DNA from: Bradyrhizobium sp.
GTDB lineage: Bacteria > Pseudomonadota > Alphaproteobacteria > Rhizobiales > Xanthobacteraceae
Assembly: GCF_016213215.1 (NCBI RefSeq)
Contig: NZ_JACRAW010000143.1
Coordinates: 1-42,122 of the forward strand
Length of the DNA: 42,122 nucleotides
Direction of reading: 5' to 3'
Shown here: one piece after another, positions 15,486 through 23,963 of the stretch
How the letters are laid out: each line of letters opens with the position of its first letter
Numbering within the stretch: position 1 is the stretch's first letter
Program-made: the position numbers and the translations under genes
Notes under the pieces: model-generated
What the model was told of the DNA's origin: nothing
What the model saw: only the letters and a program-made list of their open reading frames with translations
The model's database searches: none

Positions 15486-16295
15486 ATGTGGGGCATCGTT
15501 CCCGCCGCCGGTCGCGGCAGCCGCATCCAGCCGTTGGCCTTCTCCAAGGAGCTGCTCCCGGTCGGCAGCCGCTGCGACAACGGTATCGATCGGCCATGTG
15601 CGGTTTCCGAATATCTCGTCGAGCGGCTGATCCTTGGCGGAGCCGACAAGATCTGCTTCGTCATTTCGCCCGGCAAGTCGGACATCCTCGAGTATTTCGG
15701 CGATCGCTATGAAGGTGCCGAACTCGCTTACGTGGTACAGCCCCAGGCATCCGGGCTTTGCGATGCCGTCTTCCGCGCCGCTACGGTGGTCGGAGACCAC
15801 GACGATGTTCTGGTCGGGCTTCCGGATACGGTCTGGTTTCCCAAGACCGCACTCAATGCCCTGCCGGATGCGGACCTGTCGCTCCTGCTCTTTCCCGTCG
15901 AGCACCCCGAATTCTTCGACGCGGTCGTCCTCGATGGGGACCAGGTCAGGGAGATCCAGGTCAAGCAGCCGGATGCACGCTCCAATTGGATCTGGGGCGC
16001 CTTCAAGATGTCGGCCTCAGGGTTCCGCGACCTGCATCTGCTGTGGAATGAGCGCAACCGCCAGGACGAGTATTTCGGCACGCTGGTAAACAGCTATCTC
16101 TTCGCCGGCGGCAGTGGCATCGGCGTGAAGGCCGGCGAGTCCTATGTCGATGTCGGAACCATCAATGGCTATCGCACCGCGATCGCACTGCTCGCCGACC
16201 GCGATAGGCAAGAGCAGAGATCCAGGCCAATCGTCGCATCGTCGTCACAGTCCCAGCAGATGCCCGCCCCCGCCGTGGGTGAAGGGGTTTCATGA
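15486..16295 (+). CDS. Sugar-phosphate nucleotidyltransferase (RmlA-like)
   Basis: A 269-residue nucleotidyltransferase that should join a sugar 1-phosphate to a nucleoside triphosphate. The N-terminal signature is IVPAAGRGSRIQPL with SKELLPVG, as in glucose-1-phosphate thymidylyl/uridylyltransferases. VLVGLPDTVWF holds the metal-binding Asp region, and YVDVGTINGY near the C-terminus is the typical end. The exact sugar and base are not predictable. It begins 1 base after the CgeB copy 1 stop and overlaps the methyltransferase by 4 bases. Confidence 0.87.
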   Translation: MWGIVPAAGRGSRIQPLAFSKELLPVGSRCDNGIDRPCAVSEYLVERLILGGADKICFVISPGKSDILEYFGDRYEGAELAYVVQPQASGLCDAVFRAATVVGDHDDVLVGLPDTVWFPKTALNALPDADLSLLLFPVEHPEFFDAVVLDGDQVREIQVKQPDARSNWIWGAFKMSASGFRDLHLLWNERNRQDEYFGTLVNSYLFAGGSGIGVKAGESYVDVGTINGYRTAIALLADRDRQEQRSRPIVASSSQSQQMPAPAVGEGVS

Positions 16296-17059
16296 AACCA
16301 GACACGCTCTCGGAGGACGAAATCCGCCAAAGGATCGACGCCCTCGGCCCCTGGTTTCACAATATTGATCTCAGGGGCATACCGACGGCGCCACGGCACT
16401 TTCTGGGCGATTATCCGAACGTGAAGTGGCGACGCTTCTCCAGCGTCATACCCGACAGCCTGCAGGGTATGAGTGTGCTCGACATCGGCTGCAACGCGGG
16501 CTTCTATTCCATGGAGATGAAACGACGCGGCGCGGATCGCGTCCTTGGTGTCGACACCGACGAAGAATACCTCGCGCAGGCAAGATTTGCCGCCGAGGTT
16601 AACGGGCTGCACATCGAATTTCGCAAGATGTCGACCTATGACGTCGGCGAGCTTAACGAGAAATTCGATCTCGTGATCTTCATGGGCATCTTCTATCATC
16701 TTCGTCATCCACTACTTGCGCTGGACCTCATCTACGAGCACGTCGCGCGAGATCTCCTGCTCTTTCAGTCGATGCAACGCGGCGGCAGCGGGGTCGATAC
16801 GATCGAGCGCAATTACGATTTCTGGACGACCGAGCCGTTCGACAGCCCCGGTTATCCCAAGCTTCACTTCGTCGAGCACAAATATGCCGATGACCCGACC
16901 TACTGGTGGGTCCCAAACCGAGCCTGCGTCGAGGCGATGCTGCGCAGCGCCGGCTTCAGGATCACGGCGCATCCGGAGACCGAAGTCTATCTCTGCCGGC
17001 GCGCGGCCAGGCCGCAGGCCGACGGCCCGGTCTATCCATCGCGAGGCAACGGCCGATGA
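16292..17059 (+). CDS. SAM-dependent methyltransferase, CmoB-like (TIGR04290 type)
   Basis: A 255-residue class I methyltransferase. LGPWFHNIDLRG and the following PTAPRHFLGDYP resemble the N-terminus of CmoB, and VLDIGCNAGFYSMEMKRRGA is SAM motif I, with GVDTD as the acidic strand. I recall this as the TIGR04290 family, whose members lie in glycosyltransferase and radical-SAM clusters like this one; that placement is from memory. CmoB uses carboxy-SAM on tRNA, but the gene context here argues for a small-molecule or glycan substrate. It overlaps both neighbours by ATGA. Confidence 0.83.
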   Translation: MKPDTLSEDEIRQRIDALGPWFHNIDLRGIPTAPRHFLGDYPNVKWRRFSSVIPDSLQGMSVLDIGCNAGFYSMEMKRRGADRVLGVDTDEEYLAQARFAAEVNGLHIEFRKMSTYDVGELNEKFDLVIFMGIFYHLRHPLLALDLIYEHVARDLLLFQSMQRGGSGVDTIERNYDFWTTEPFDSPGYPKLHFVEHKYADDPTYWWVPNRACVEAMLRSAGFRITAHPETEVYLCRRAARPQADGPVYPSRGNGR

Positions 17060-18000
17060 TTGAAGCCGCCAAGATCTGGAACGAGCCCAACAACAAGTCG
17101 CACTGGGACATCCAGATCGATCCCGAGTGGGATAGATTTGCCGAAATGGCCATCGCGACCGGCAAGGCCATTCGTGCCGTTCATCCGACCCTGCCGCGCG
17201 TCCTCGGCGGGATTTCGCCGATCGACCCGCGCTTCATGGGAAACATGAAGCACCGTGGCGTGCTCGACCATGTCGATGCGGTTGCGGTTCACGGCTTTCC
17301 GCTCGACTGGAACCTCTGGCAGATCCAGGAATGGCCGGCCAAGCTTGCCGAGATCCAGGCAGTGGTCTCGCACCCGGTGTGGGTAACAGAGGTGGGCGTG
17401 TCGTCGTTCGGCGCGGACGAGGTGCAAGCCTGGGGTGTCAAGCGGACGGCCGAGCTGCTTGCGGGACGCACGCCTCGCATTCACTGGTACAGCCTGTACG
17501 ATCTTCCCAAGACCTGGGAAGCGACGACACGCCATCGCGAGGCGGAGGGCTCATCCTACTATCGGCACTTCCATATGGGCCTGTTGCGCGAAGACGGGAC
17601 ACCCAAGCCGGCGCTCGAAATCTACTCCGGACATGCCCGGACGATGGGGCTGTGCCAGTGGTTTCATTTCGAAGATCACCGCCTCCATGACGCGGTGCGC
17701 TGGATGCGCCGCCTGGGCGTGAGGCATCTCAGGACGGGCCTGTCCTGGGCCGACAGCTTCCGCCCCAACGCTCTCGACTGGTTCGATCGCCAGATGGAAG
17801 CGCTGGCTGAGTTCGACGTCACTGTGACCTTCTGCTTCACGCCCGAACATCGCGGCCTTGCGCCCCATCACACCAGCCCGCCGCTCGACCCGCAGGAATT
17901 CGCCGACTTCTGCGCGACCATGATCCAGCGCTATTGCCCCGCCCCGACGGCGATCCGGCCGGTAACGAACGAAGCATGGGAGCCAACATGCGCGCCATGA
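17056..18000 (+). CDS. Glycoside hydrolase-like TIM-barrel protein, apparently circularly permuted
   Basis: A 314-residue protein with clan GH-A (GH39/GH5-like) glycosidase motifs in an unusual order. It opens with AAKIWNEPNN (acid/base Glu10, normally at the end of strand 4). VAVHGFP (about 77-82), WVTEVGVSS (nucleophile Glu112, strand 7) and IHWYSLYDLP (about 142-151, strand 8) follow. Only after that come segments that look like strands 1-3: LGVRHLRTGLSW (220-231), then VTVTFCFTPEHRG (255-267) and the helix FADFCATMIQRY (282-293) that normally leads into strand 4. Both catalytic glutamates are present. ATG 17056 overlaps the methyltransferase stop; its own end overlaps the phosphopentomutase start by 13 bases. 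The beta-xylosidase-like activity is inference. Confidence 0.75.
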   Translation: MIEAAKIWNEPNNKSHWDIQIDPEWDRFAEMAIATGKAIRAVHPTLPRVLGGISPIDPRFMGNMKHRGVLDHVDAVAVHGFPLDWNLWQIQEWPAKLAEIQAVVSHPVWVTEVGVSSFGADEVQAWGVKRTAELLAGRTPRIHWYSLYDLPKTWEATTRHREAEGSSYYRHFHMGLLREDGTPKPALEIYSGHARTMGLCQWFHFEDHRLHDAVRWMRRLGVRHLRTGLSWADSFRPNALDWFDRQMEALAEFDVTVTFCFTPEHRGLAPHHTSPPLDPQEFADFCATMIQRYCPAPTAIRPVTNEAWEPTCAP

Positions 18001-19193
18001 TCCTGGTACTGGACTCGGTCGGCATCGGCGCGGCTCCCGACGCAGGCCGCTACGGCGACGAAGGCGCGGATACGGTCGGCCACATTGCGGAAGCCTGTGC
18101 GCGAGGCGATGTCGACAGGGCCGGACGTGAAGGTCCGCTTCGCTTGCCCCATCTGGTCGAGCTCGGCCTTGGCGAAGCCTGCCATCTCGCCACCGGGCGG
18201 TACCCGCCTGCACTCAGGCGAAGCTGCCGTCCGACGGCACGGTATGGCACCGCGATCGAGCAATCCAAGGGAAAGGATACGCCATCAGGCCATTGGGAGA
18301 TCGCCGGCGTGCCAGTGCCGTTCGAATGGGGCTATTTCCCAAAAACGGTCCCGTGCTTCTCGCGTGATTTGATCGATCCGCTCTGCGACGAGGCGGCGCT
18401 GCCCGGCATTCTCGGCAATTGCCACGCCTCGGGGACGGAAATCATCGCCCGTCTCGGCGAGGCGCATGTGAACACGGGACGGCCGATCTGCTACACCTCG
18501 GCCGACAGCGTTTTCCAGATCGCGGCGCATGAAGAGACGTTTGGTCTGGACAGGTTGTATGGGATGTGCGCGGTCGCGCGACGGCTTGTCGACCCCTTGA
18601 ACATCGGTCGCGTCATTGCCCGTCCGTTCATCGGCTCGTCGGCTGAGACCTTCAGGCGAACCGCCAGCCGTCGTGACTTCGCGGTGCCGCCGCCGGAGCC
18701 GACCATTCTCGATACCGCCTCGATTCATGGCCGCGACATTATCTCTATCGGCAAGATCGATGACATCTTTGCGCATCGCGGGACCGGCACCACCAAGAAA
18801 GGTGACGGCAACGACGCACTGTTCGACCGTTCCCTGGAGGGCTGCGACCAGCTTGCCGAGGGAGGTTTGCTGTTTGCGAATTTCGTGGATTTCGACACCG
18901 TCCATGGCCACCGGCGCGATGTCGCCGGCTATGCTGCAGCACTGGAGGCGTTCGACGCGCGATTGCCGGAACTGCTCGGACGATTGAAGGCGGATGATCT
19001 TCTCATCATCACCGCCGACCATGGCTGCGATCCGACCTGGGCGGGCACGGACCATACGCGCGAGCAAGTTCCCATTCTGGTGGTTGGCGGATCGCAGGCG
19101 AGGATTGGTCAACGCCACGGTTTTGCGGACATCGCGGCGACGGTAGCGCGGCATCTCGAGCTACCGCCGACGCCGCACGGCGCGCCGTTTTAA
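17988..19193 (+). CDS. deoB: Phosphopentomutase
   Basis: A 401-residue alkaline-phosphatase-superfamily mutase that interconverts ribose (or deoxyribose) 1- and 5-phosphate. Family marks: LVLDSVGIGAAPDAG at the start (metal ligand Asp9), KDTPSGHWEIAG (phosphorylated Thr region), YTSADSVFQIAAHEE, FVDFDTVHGHRRD and ITADHGCDPTWAGTDHTRE (metal ligands). ATG 17988 gives the usual N-terminus; ATGs at 17976 and 17997 are alternatives. It is normally a nucleoside-salvage gene beside deoA or deoC. Here it lies inside a glycosyltransferase cluster, so a role in supplying or consuming a pentose 1-phosphate for the product is likely. Confidence 0.9.
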   Translation: MRAMILVLDSVGIGAAPDAGRYGDEGADTVGHIAEACARGDVDRAGREGPLRLPHLVELGLGEACHLATGRYPPALRRSCRPTARYGTAIEQSKGKDTPSGHWEIAGVPVPFEWGYFPKTVPCFSRDLIDPLCDEAALPGILGNCHASGTEIIARLGEAHVNTGRPICYTSADSVFQIAAHEETFGLDRLYGMCAVARRLVDPLNIGRVIARPFIGSSAETFRRTASRRDFAVPPPEPTILDTASIHGRDIISIGKIDDIFAHRGTGTTKKGDGNDALFDRSLEGCDQLAEGGLLFANFVDFDTVHGHRRDVAGYAAALEAFDARLPELLGRLKADDLLIITADHGCDPTWAGTDHTREQVPILVVGGSQARIGQRHGFADIAATVARHLELPPTPHGAPF

Positions 19194-19249
19194 GCGATCC
19201 CGCTCCCCGGCGATTCACCCACGTTATAATGCAGGTTAGAGAAATCTTT

Positions 19250-19274
19250 GTTCGTACCTCGGTGAGGAACGAAC
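19250..19274. promoter_or_regulatory. Inverted repeat in the only large gap of the cluster
   Basis: GTTCGTACCTC (19250-19260), GGT, GAGGAACGAAC (19264-19274): an 11-base dyad with one mismatch. It lies in the 201-base gap between deoB and the next epimerase gene and contains GGAAC, although no CGTT follows at the right spacing. A TATAAT sits at 19225-19230 without a clear -35. A second promoter or operator for the distal half of the cluster is plausible. Confidence 0.4.
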
Positions 19275-19394
19275 ATTGGTTGCGTCGCTTCTACCTCCCG
19301 GAGTGACGGGCGCGCGAAAGAGCCAAACCAAGACGTCTCACACCGCACGCTCGGCTTAGGATCGCGAGATCATTTCAACGTGGAGAAGTGCCGA

Positions 19395-20507
19395 ATGGCT
19401 CGAGTCCTGATTACCGGAGGAGCCGGCTTCATAGGCTCTCACGCCGCCGATGCGTTGCTCGGCGCGGGATATGAGGTCCGGCTGCTCGATAATCTGGCGC
19501 CGCAGGTTCATGGCGGCGCACGCCAGCGGCCATCGTATCTGAACGGGGATATGGAACTCATTGTTGGCGATGTCAGCGACGCACCCGCCGTCGAACGTGC
19601 CCTGCGCGGCATCGACATGGTACTGCACCTCGCCTCCGCCGTCGGCGTCGGACAGAGCATGTACCATATCGAGCCCTACGTCCGCACCAACGAGCTCGGC
19701 ACCGCCGTCCTGCTGCAGGCACTGGCAAAGCATCCCGTCGAACGGCTGGTGGTTGCTTCATCGATGAGCGTTTACGGTGAGGGGCTGTGCCGCTCGGCCG
19801 AGGGCGCTGCCATCTCGCCCGATGAGCGCTCCGTCGATCAGCTCAGGCGGGGCGATTGGGAGCTCTGCGACGCAGACGGCCGGCCGCTCCAACCCGTACC
19901 AACGTCCGAAAGCAAGCCGCCATCGCTCAGCTCGATCTATGCGCTCAACAAGTATGTTCAGGAACGGATGTGCCTGATCACAGGCAAGGCATACGCCATG
20001 CCGACGGTGGCACTGCGCTTCTTCAATGTCTTCGGCCCCCGTCAGGCGCTGTCCAACCCCTATACCGGCGTGCTCGCGATCTTTGCCGCGCGCATTCTCA
20101 ACGGCCGATCGCCGCTCGTTTTCGAGGATGGCCTGCAGAAGCGCGACTTCGTCCATGTCCACGACGTCGCGCGCGCCTGCCTGCTGGCGCTGGAGACCGA
20201 GTATGCCAACGAGGTATTCAACGTCGGCTCCGGCACCAGCCGTACCATCATTTCGGTCGCTCGTGACCTCGCCCGGGTCATGGGGCGCCCCGATATCGCG
20301 CCTGCCGTTACCGGCAAATACCGGGCCGGCGATATCCGCCACTGCTTTGCCGACCTGGAGAAAAGCCGAACGCTCCTGGGCTTCGAGCCGCGCGTGCGAT
20401 TCGAAGAGGGCCTCGACGAACTCGCAAACTACCTGGCCGACCAGATTGCGGATGACCAGGTCGAGCAGGCAACGGACGAATTGTTGCGACGGGGATTGGT
20501 CGCATGA
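19395..20507 (+). CDS. NAD-dependent sugar epimerase/dehydratase (extended SDR), copy 1
   Basis: A 370-residue extended short-chain dehydrogenase acting on a nucleotide sugar. Rossmann motif VLITGGAGFIGSH at residues 4-16, DNL acidic turn, catalytic SSMSVYG and YALNK (YxxxK), then FFNVFGPRQ and the C-terminal VFNVGSG. It has the size of UDP-glucose/galactose 4-epimerase relatives and a longer insert (about 135-180) rich in acidic and Pro residues, which points to an unusual substrate. ATG 19395 has GGAGAAG upstream. It ends in an ATGA overlap with copy 2. Confidence 0.88.
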   Translation: MARVLITGGAGFIGSHAADALLGAGYEVRLLDNLAPQVHGGARQRPSYLNGDMELIVGDVSDAPAVERALRGIDMVLHLASAVGVGQSMYHIEPYVRTNELGTAVLLQALAKHPVERLVVASSMSVYGEGLCRSAEGAAISPDERSVDQLRRGDWELCDADGRPLQPVPTSESKPPSLSSIYALNKYVQERMCLITGKAYAMPTVALRFFNVFGPRQALSNPYTGVLAIFAARILNGRSPLVFEDGLQKRDFVHVHDVARACLLALETEYANEVFNVGSGTSRTIISVARDLARVMGRPDIAPAVTGKYRAGDIRHCFADLEKSRTLLGFEPRVRFEEGLDELANYLADQIADDQVEQATDELLRRGLVA

Positions 20508-21574
20508 CGACGGCAAACGGCGATAGCAGGCCCGTGCTGATCACGGGTGGCTGCGGCTTCATCGGCTGCAACCTGGCGGACCGGCTTGCCGGGCGCGGCG
20601 AAACGGTCACTGTGCTGGACAATCTCGCACGACCCGGCGTTCGCGAAAATGCCCAGTGGCTGAAGTCACGGCACGGCGATCGCGTGAGCATTGCTGTCGG
20701 CGACGTGCGCGACCCGATCACCGTCATCGATGCCGTACGCGACGCCAGCGCCGTTCTGCACCTGGCGGCCCAGGTCGCCGTGACCAGCAGCCTCGATAAT
20801 CCGACTGAGGACTTCGAGATAAACGCGCGCGGAACGGTCAATGTGCTCGAGGCCGTCCGTCTGCACAATCGGTCAGCTCCGGTCCTGTTCGCATCCACCA
20901 ACAAGGTGTACGGCCGCCTCATCGATGCTTCCCGAATTCGGCGCGAAGGCTCGCGGTACGTGCCGACCGACGTCGAACTGACCCGGGGAATTTCGGAAGA
21001 CATGCCGCTCGATCTCTATAGTCCCTACGGCTGCTCCAAGGGGACCGCCGACCAATATGTGCGCGACTACGCCCGAATCTTCGATCTCAATACCACCGTC
21101 CTGCGCATGAGCTGCATCTACGGGCCGCGGCAGTTCGGCAATGAAGACCAGGGTTGGATCGCCCATTTCCTCCTGTCGGCGCTGCGCCGCGAACCGATCA
21201 CTATCTATGGCGACGGCTGTCAGGTACGCGATGCACTGTCTGTGGCAGATGCGGTTGACGCATGGCTTGGCGTGCTCGACAATATCGGACGGACGCGCGG
21301 CAAGATCTTCAATCTCGGCGGCGGGCCAACCAATTCGGTCAGCTTGCTCGAATTGATCGAACTGATCGATCGTATCGGCAACAGCCCGGTCAGATTCATT
21401 TTCTCCGACTGGCGTCCGGGCGATCAGCCCTGGTACGTCACCAATGTCAGCGCACTCTCGGCGGCAATCGGCTGGAAGCCGACCACATCTCTGGCACAAG
21501 GACTGAGCGGGCTGCAGGGCTGGCTTGAAAGCCGCTTCATCCGGACTCCTGCCAATCGCGAGGCGCTGGCATGA
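20504..21574 (+). CDS. NAD-dependent sugar epimerase/dehydratase (extended SDR), copy 2
   Basis: A 356-residue extended SDR with VLITGGCGFIGCNLADRL at residues 11-28, STNKVYG, and the catalytic YGCSK (YxxxK). MSCIYGPRQFGNEDQGW in the substrate domain is the phrase seen in CDP-paratose 2-epimerase (TyvE)-like proteins, so a 2-epimerase-type reaction on a deoxy or ordinary nucleotide sugar is a reasonable guess. It overlaps both neighbours by 4 bases. It is not a close duplicate of copy 1. Confidence 0.87.
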   Translation: MTTANGDSRPVLITGGCGFIGCNLADRLAGRGETVTVLDNLARPGVRENAQWLKSRHGDRVSIAVGDVRDPITVIDAVRDASAVLHLAAQVAVTSSLDNPTEDFEINARGTVNVLEAVRLHNRSAPVLFASTNKVYGRLIDASRIRREGSRYVPTDVELTRGISEDMPLDLYSPYGCSKGTADQYVRDYARIFDLNTTVLRMSCIYGPRQFGNEDQGWIAHFLLSALRREPITIYGDGCQVRDALSVADAVDAWLGVLDNIGRTRGKIFNLGGGPTNSVSLLELIELIDRIGNSPVRFIFSDWRPGDQPWYVTNVSALSAAIGWKPTTSLAQGLSGLQGWLESRFIRTPANREALA

Positions 21575-22857
21575 CGCGCGTCGCCCTGATCAACCCGCAC
21601 TGGAATTTTGACGGCAGCATCTATTTCGGGTGCCGCTCGCCGCATTTGCCGCTCGAACTCGGAATTTCCAAGCATTGTCTCAAGGAAGCGGGACACCAGA
21701 CGCTGCTGCTCGATGCGCATATGTTCGCGCTGTCCCTGGACGACATCGAGGCAGAGTTGCATGCGTTCCATCCCGACCTCGTGGTGGTGACGACGGCGCC
21801 TACCTATCTGTTCTGGCGTTGCGCGCCGCCCGAATTGCGCGTCCCGCAACAATTGACGCGTGTCCTTCGCCATCTCGCTCCCACGCTGGTCGCGGTGGGA
21901 CCCCACGGTTCGACCACGCCGCGCGCCACGCTGAAGAAGCTCGGTGTCGATATCGTGGTGATGGGCGAATGCGAACAGTCCCTGCTGCGACTGGCCAACG
22001 GCGATCGCGATTTTGCAGGACTGGCCTTCAGGCACGGCGCCGATATCCGTGTCAACGGCGGGCCTCAAGCCGGCGATTTCAGGAAACAGCCGGCGCTAGT
22101 CTGGCCGGACGAGATGGTGCGGCGGCATCATCATCACCATCATCGTTTTGAGGCTGAGCCCACCGGGCCGGGCGCCGAGGTAGAGGCCTCGCGCGGCTGC
22201 CCCTATCACTGCACATTCTGCGCGAAGGACAACTTCCGAAATGCCTATCGCAAGCGGCCGGTCTCCACGATTCTTGAGGAGGTGGACCGTCTGCGACAAC
22301 AGAACGTCGAGTACATCTATTTCATCGACGAGATCTTCCTGCCGAACGCCGAATTGCTGCAAGGCCTCATCTCGCGCGGGCTGAAGTTCGGGGTCCAGAC
22401 CCGGATCGATCTGTGGACGCCGGACATGCTCGAACTGCTCGGCCGCGCCGGTTGCGTGTCGATCGAGGCGGGGGTCGAGAGCCTGACGCCTGAAGGGCGC
22501 GCCGCGTTAGAGAAGAACTGCAAGATGACCACCGATGAATTGGCTGACCGCCTCGTCGAGGCGCGCAGGCATGTGCCATTCGTCCAGGCCAATCTGATAG
22601 AGATGCCGCAGGACGAGGATCCCGTGGTTCAGCGCTGGCGCAAGCGCATGCAGGAGTCCGGCGTCTGGGCCAACGATCCCGTGCCGCTCTATCCCTATCC
22701 GGGATCGCCCGACTACCGAAAGCTCTGGGGCGAACCTGACGACTTCGCTTGGGAGCGCGCCCACAAGCACTATCTCTCGATGTTCAATCGCTTCAGTGAC
22801 GTCCAGGAAGAACGCCCCGTGCCGCTGAGTGCGCTGGAATGGCAGGGGATCCCATGA
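21571..22857 (+). CDS. B12-binding-domain radical SAM protein (TIGR04295 type)
   Basis: A 428-residue enzyme. The N-terminal 150 residues have the layout of a cobalamin-binding domain (LALINPHW-like start, LLLDAHMF, LVVVTTAPTYLFW). The radical SAM core starts with RGCPYHCTFC, whose Cys210, Cys214 and Cys217 bind the 4Fe-4S cluster. B12-dependent members of this class methylate unactivated carbons or rearrange rings. I recall this as the TIGR04295 family, found in oligosaccharide-type clusters. It contains a native run of six histidines (186-191) just before the core. It overlaps both neighbours by ATGA. Confidence 0.88.
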   Translation: MTRVALINPHWNFDGSIYFGCRSPHLPLELGISKHCLKEAGHQTLLLDAHMFALSLDDIEAELHAFHPDLVVVTTAPTYLFWRCAPPELRVPQQLTRVLRHLAPTLVAVGPHGSTTPRATLKKLGVDIVVMGECEQSLLRLANGDRDFAGLAFRHGADIRVNGGPQAGDFRKQPALVWPDEMVRRHHHHHHRFEAEPTGPGAEVEASRGCPYHCTFCAKDNFRNAYRKRPVSTILEEVDRLRQQNVEYIYFIDEIFLPNAELLQGLISRGLKFGVQTRIDLWTPDMLELLGRAGCVSIEAGVESLTPEGRAALEKNCKMTTDELADRLVEARRHVPFVQANLIEMPQDEDPVVQRWRKRMQESGVWANDPVPLYPYPGSPDYRKLWGEPDDFAWERAHKHYLSMFNRFSDVQEERPVPLSALEWQGIP

Positions 22858-23963
22858 GAACCGCGCTGAACCTTCGTCTCATGATGACGACGGACGCCGT
22901 CGGCGGGGTCTGGACCTATGCAACCTCGCTTGCCGCGGCGCTGGTGGAAATGGGCGCCGATGTCAGCCTGGTGACGATGGGTCCCTCGCCCCGACCTGAC
23001 CAGCGGACCATGGTGCACGGCAGGGTGCATTTGGTTGAAACCGATCTTGCGCTGGAATGGCAGGACCCGGACGCTGCCGACATGGCCAGGGCCCGTGCCG
23101 CGCTAGACAGGCTCGAGCGGCGATTGCGGCCCGACATCGTTCACCTGAACAGTTTTCGCGAAGCCACATTCGAATGGAACGCGCCCGTCCTGGTCGCTGC
23201 GCATTCCTGCGTGAACTCCTGGGCCCGGGCGTGCAACGACAACGCCTGGCTCTCCGAATCGAGATGGCGGCGCTATAGCGAACTTGTCGCCGCCGGTCTC
23301 AGCCGAGCTGGGGGCTGGGTATGCGCGAGCAGCGCTTATCGCGATATGGTCGAGGAAATCTATCATCCGGACCACCGCGGAGCAGTGATCTGGAACGGGC
23401 TAGCCCCTGCAACCGCCCGTCCACGACAGAAGCAGGATTTCATTCTCGCTGCCGGCCGCATGTGGGACAAGGCGAAGAACCTGCCGGTCCTCGCGCACGC
23501 GGCCAAGGACGTGAACTGGCCGGTCCTTGTCGCTGGTCAAAATGCGGATCTCGAGCGCCGCGAGGGAATAGAACTGCTCGGCGAGCTTCCGCGCGCGGAG
23601 CTGCACGGTCTCATGCGGCGCGCGGCGATCTTTACGAGCCCCGCCCTTTACGAGCCGTTCGGGCTGTCGGTGCTTGAAGCAGCTGCGGCCGGCTGCGCGC
23701 TGGTGCTATCGGATATCCCGAGCTTCCGCGAGCTCTGGGACGGTGCCGCGCTGTTTGTTTCTCCCGAGGACGCGGCCGGCCTGAGCGCGGCGCTCAATTG
23801 TCTGATCCGGAACGAGGCGCATCGCTCCCGGCTACAGGACGCGGCACTTGCGCGGTCGCGGCATTACTCGCTCACCGGCATGGTCGATGGCTATGTCCGG
23901 CTGTACGGAGAACTCACTCGCACTGCTACCCGGCGCCATCTTGAAACGGGGGCGTGTGCATGA
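22854..23963 (+). CDS. Glycosyltransferase family 4
   Basis: A 369-residue GT-B retaining glycosyltransferase. The N-terminal acceptor domain has the glycine loop TDAVGGVWTYATSLA. The C-terminal donor domain carries LAAGRMWDKAKN, then SPALYEPFGLSVLEAAAAGCALVLSD, the EX7E motif (Glu of YEPF and Glu of LEAA) that binds the sugar nucleotide. It is cytoplasmic with no membrane segment. ATG 22854 overlaps the radical SAM stop; an in-frame upstream start exists but would overlap more. It is the only GT4 enzyme among the glycosyltransferases of the cluster. Confidence 0.9.
   Translation: MRTALNLRLMMTTDAVGGVWTYATSLAAALVEMGADVSLVTMGPSPRPDQRTMVHGRVHLVETDLALEWQDPDAADMARARAALDRLERRLRPDIVHLNSFREATFEWNAPVLVAAHSCVNSWARACNDNAWLSESRWRRYSELVAAGLSRAGGWVCASSAYRDMVEEIYHPDHRGAVIWNGLAPATARPRQKQDFILAAGRMWDKAKNLPVLAHAAKDVNWPVLVAGQNADLERREGIELLGELPRAELHGLMRRAAIFTSPALYEPFGLSVLEAAAAGCALVLSDIPSFRELWDGAALFVSPEDAAGLSAALNCLIRNEAHRSRLQDAALARSRHYSLTGMVDGYVRLYGELTRTATRRHLETGACA

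Noticed and set aside
22126..22146. His6 codons as sign of a cloning vector tag
   Set aside because: The run lies inside a continuous chromosomal gene, flanked by coherent family sequence, with no vector sequence nearby.
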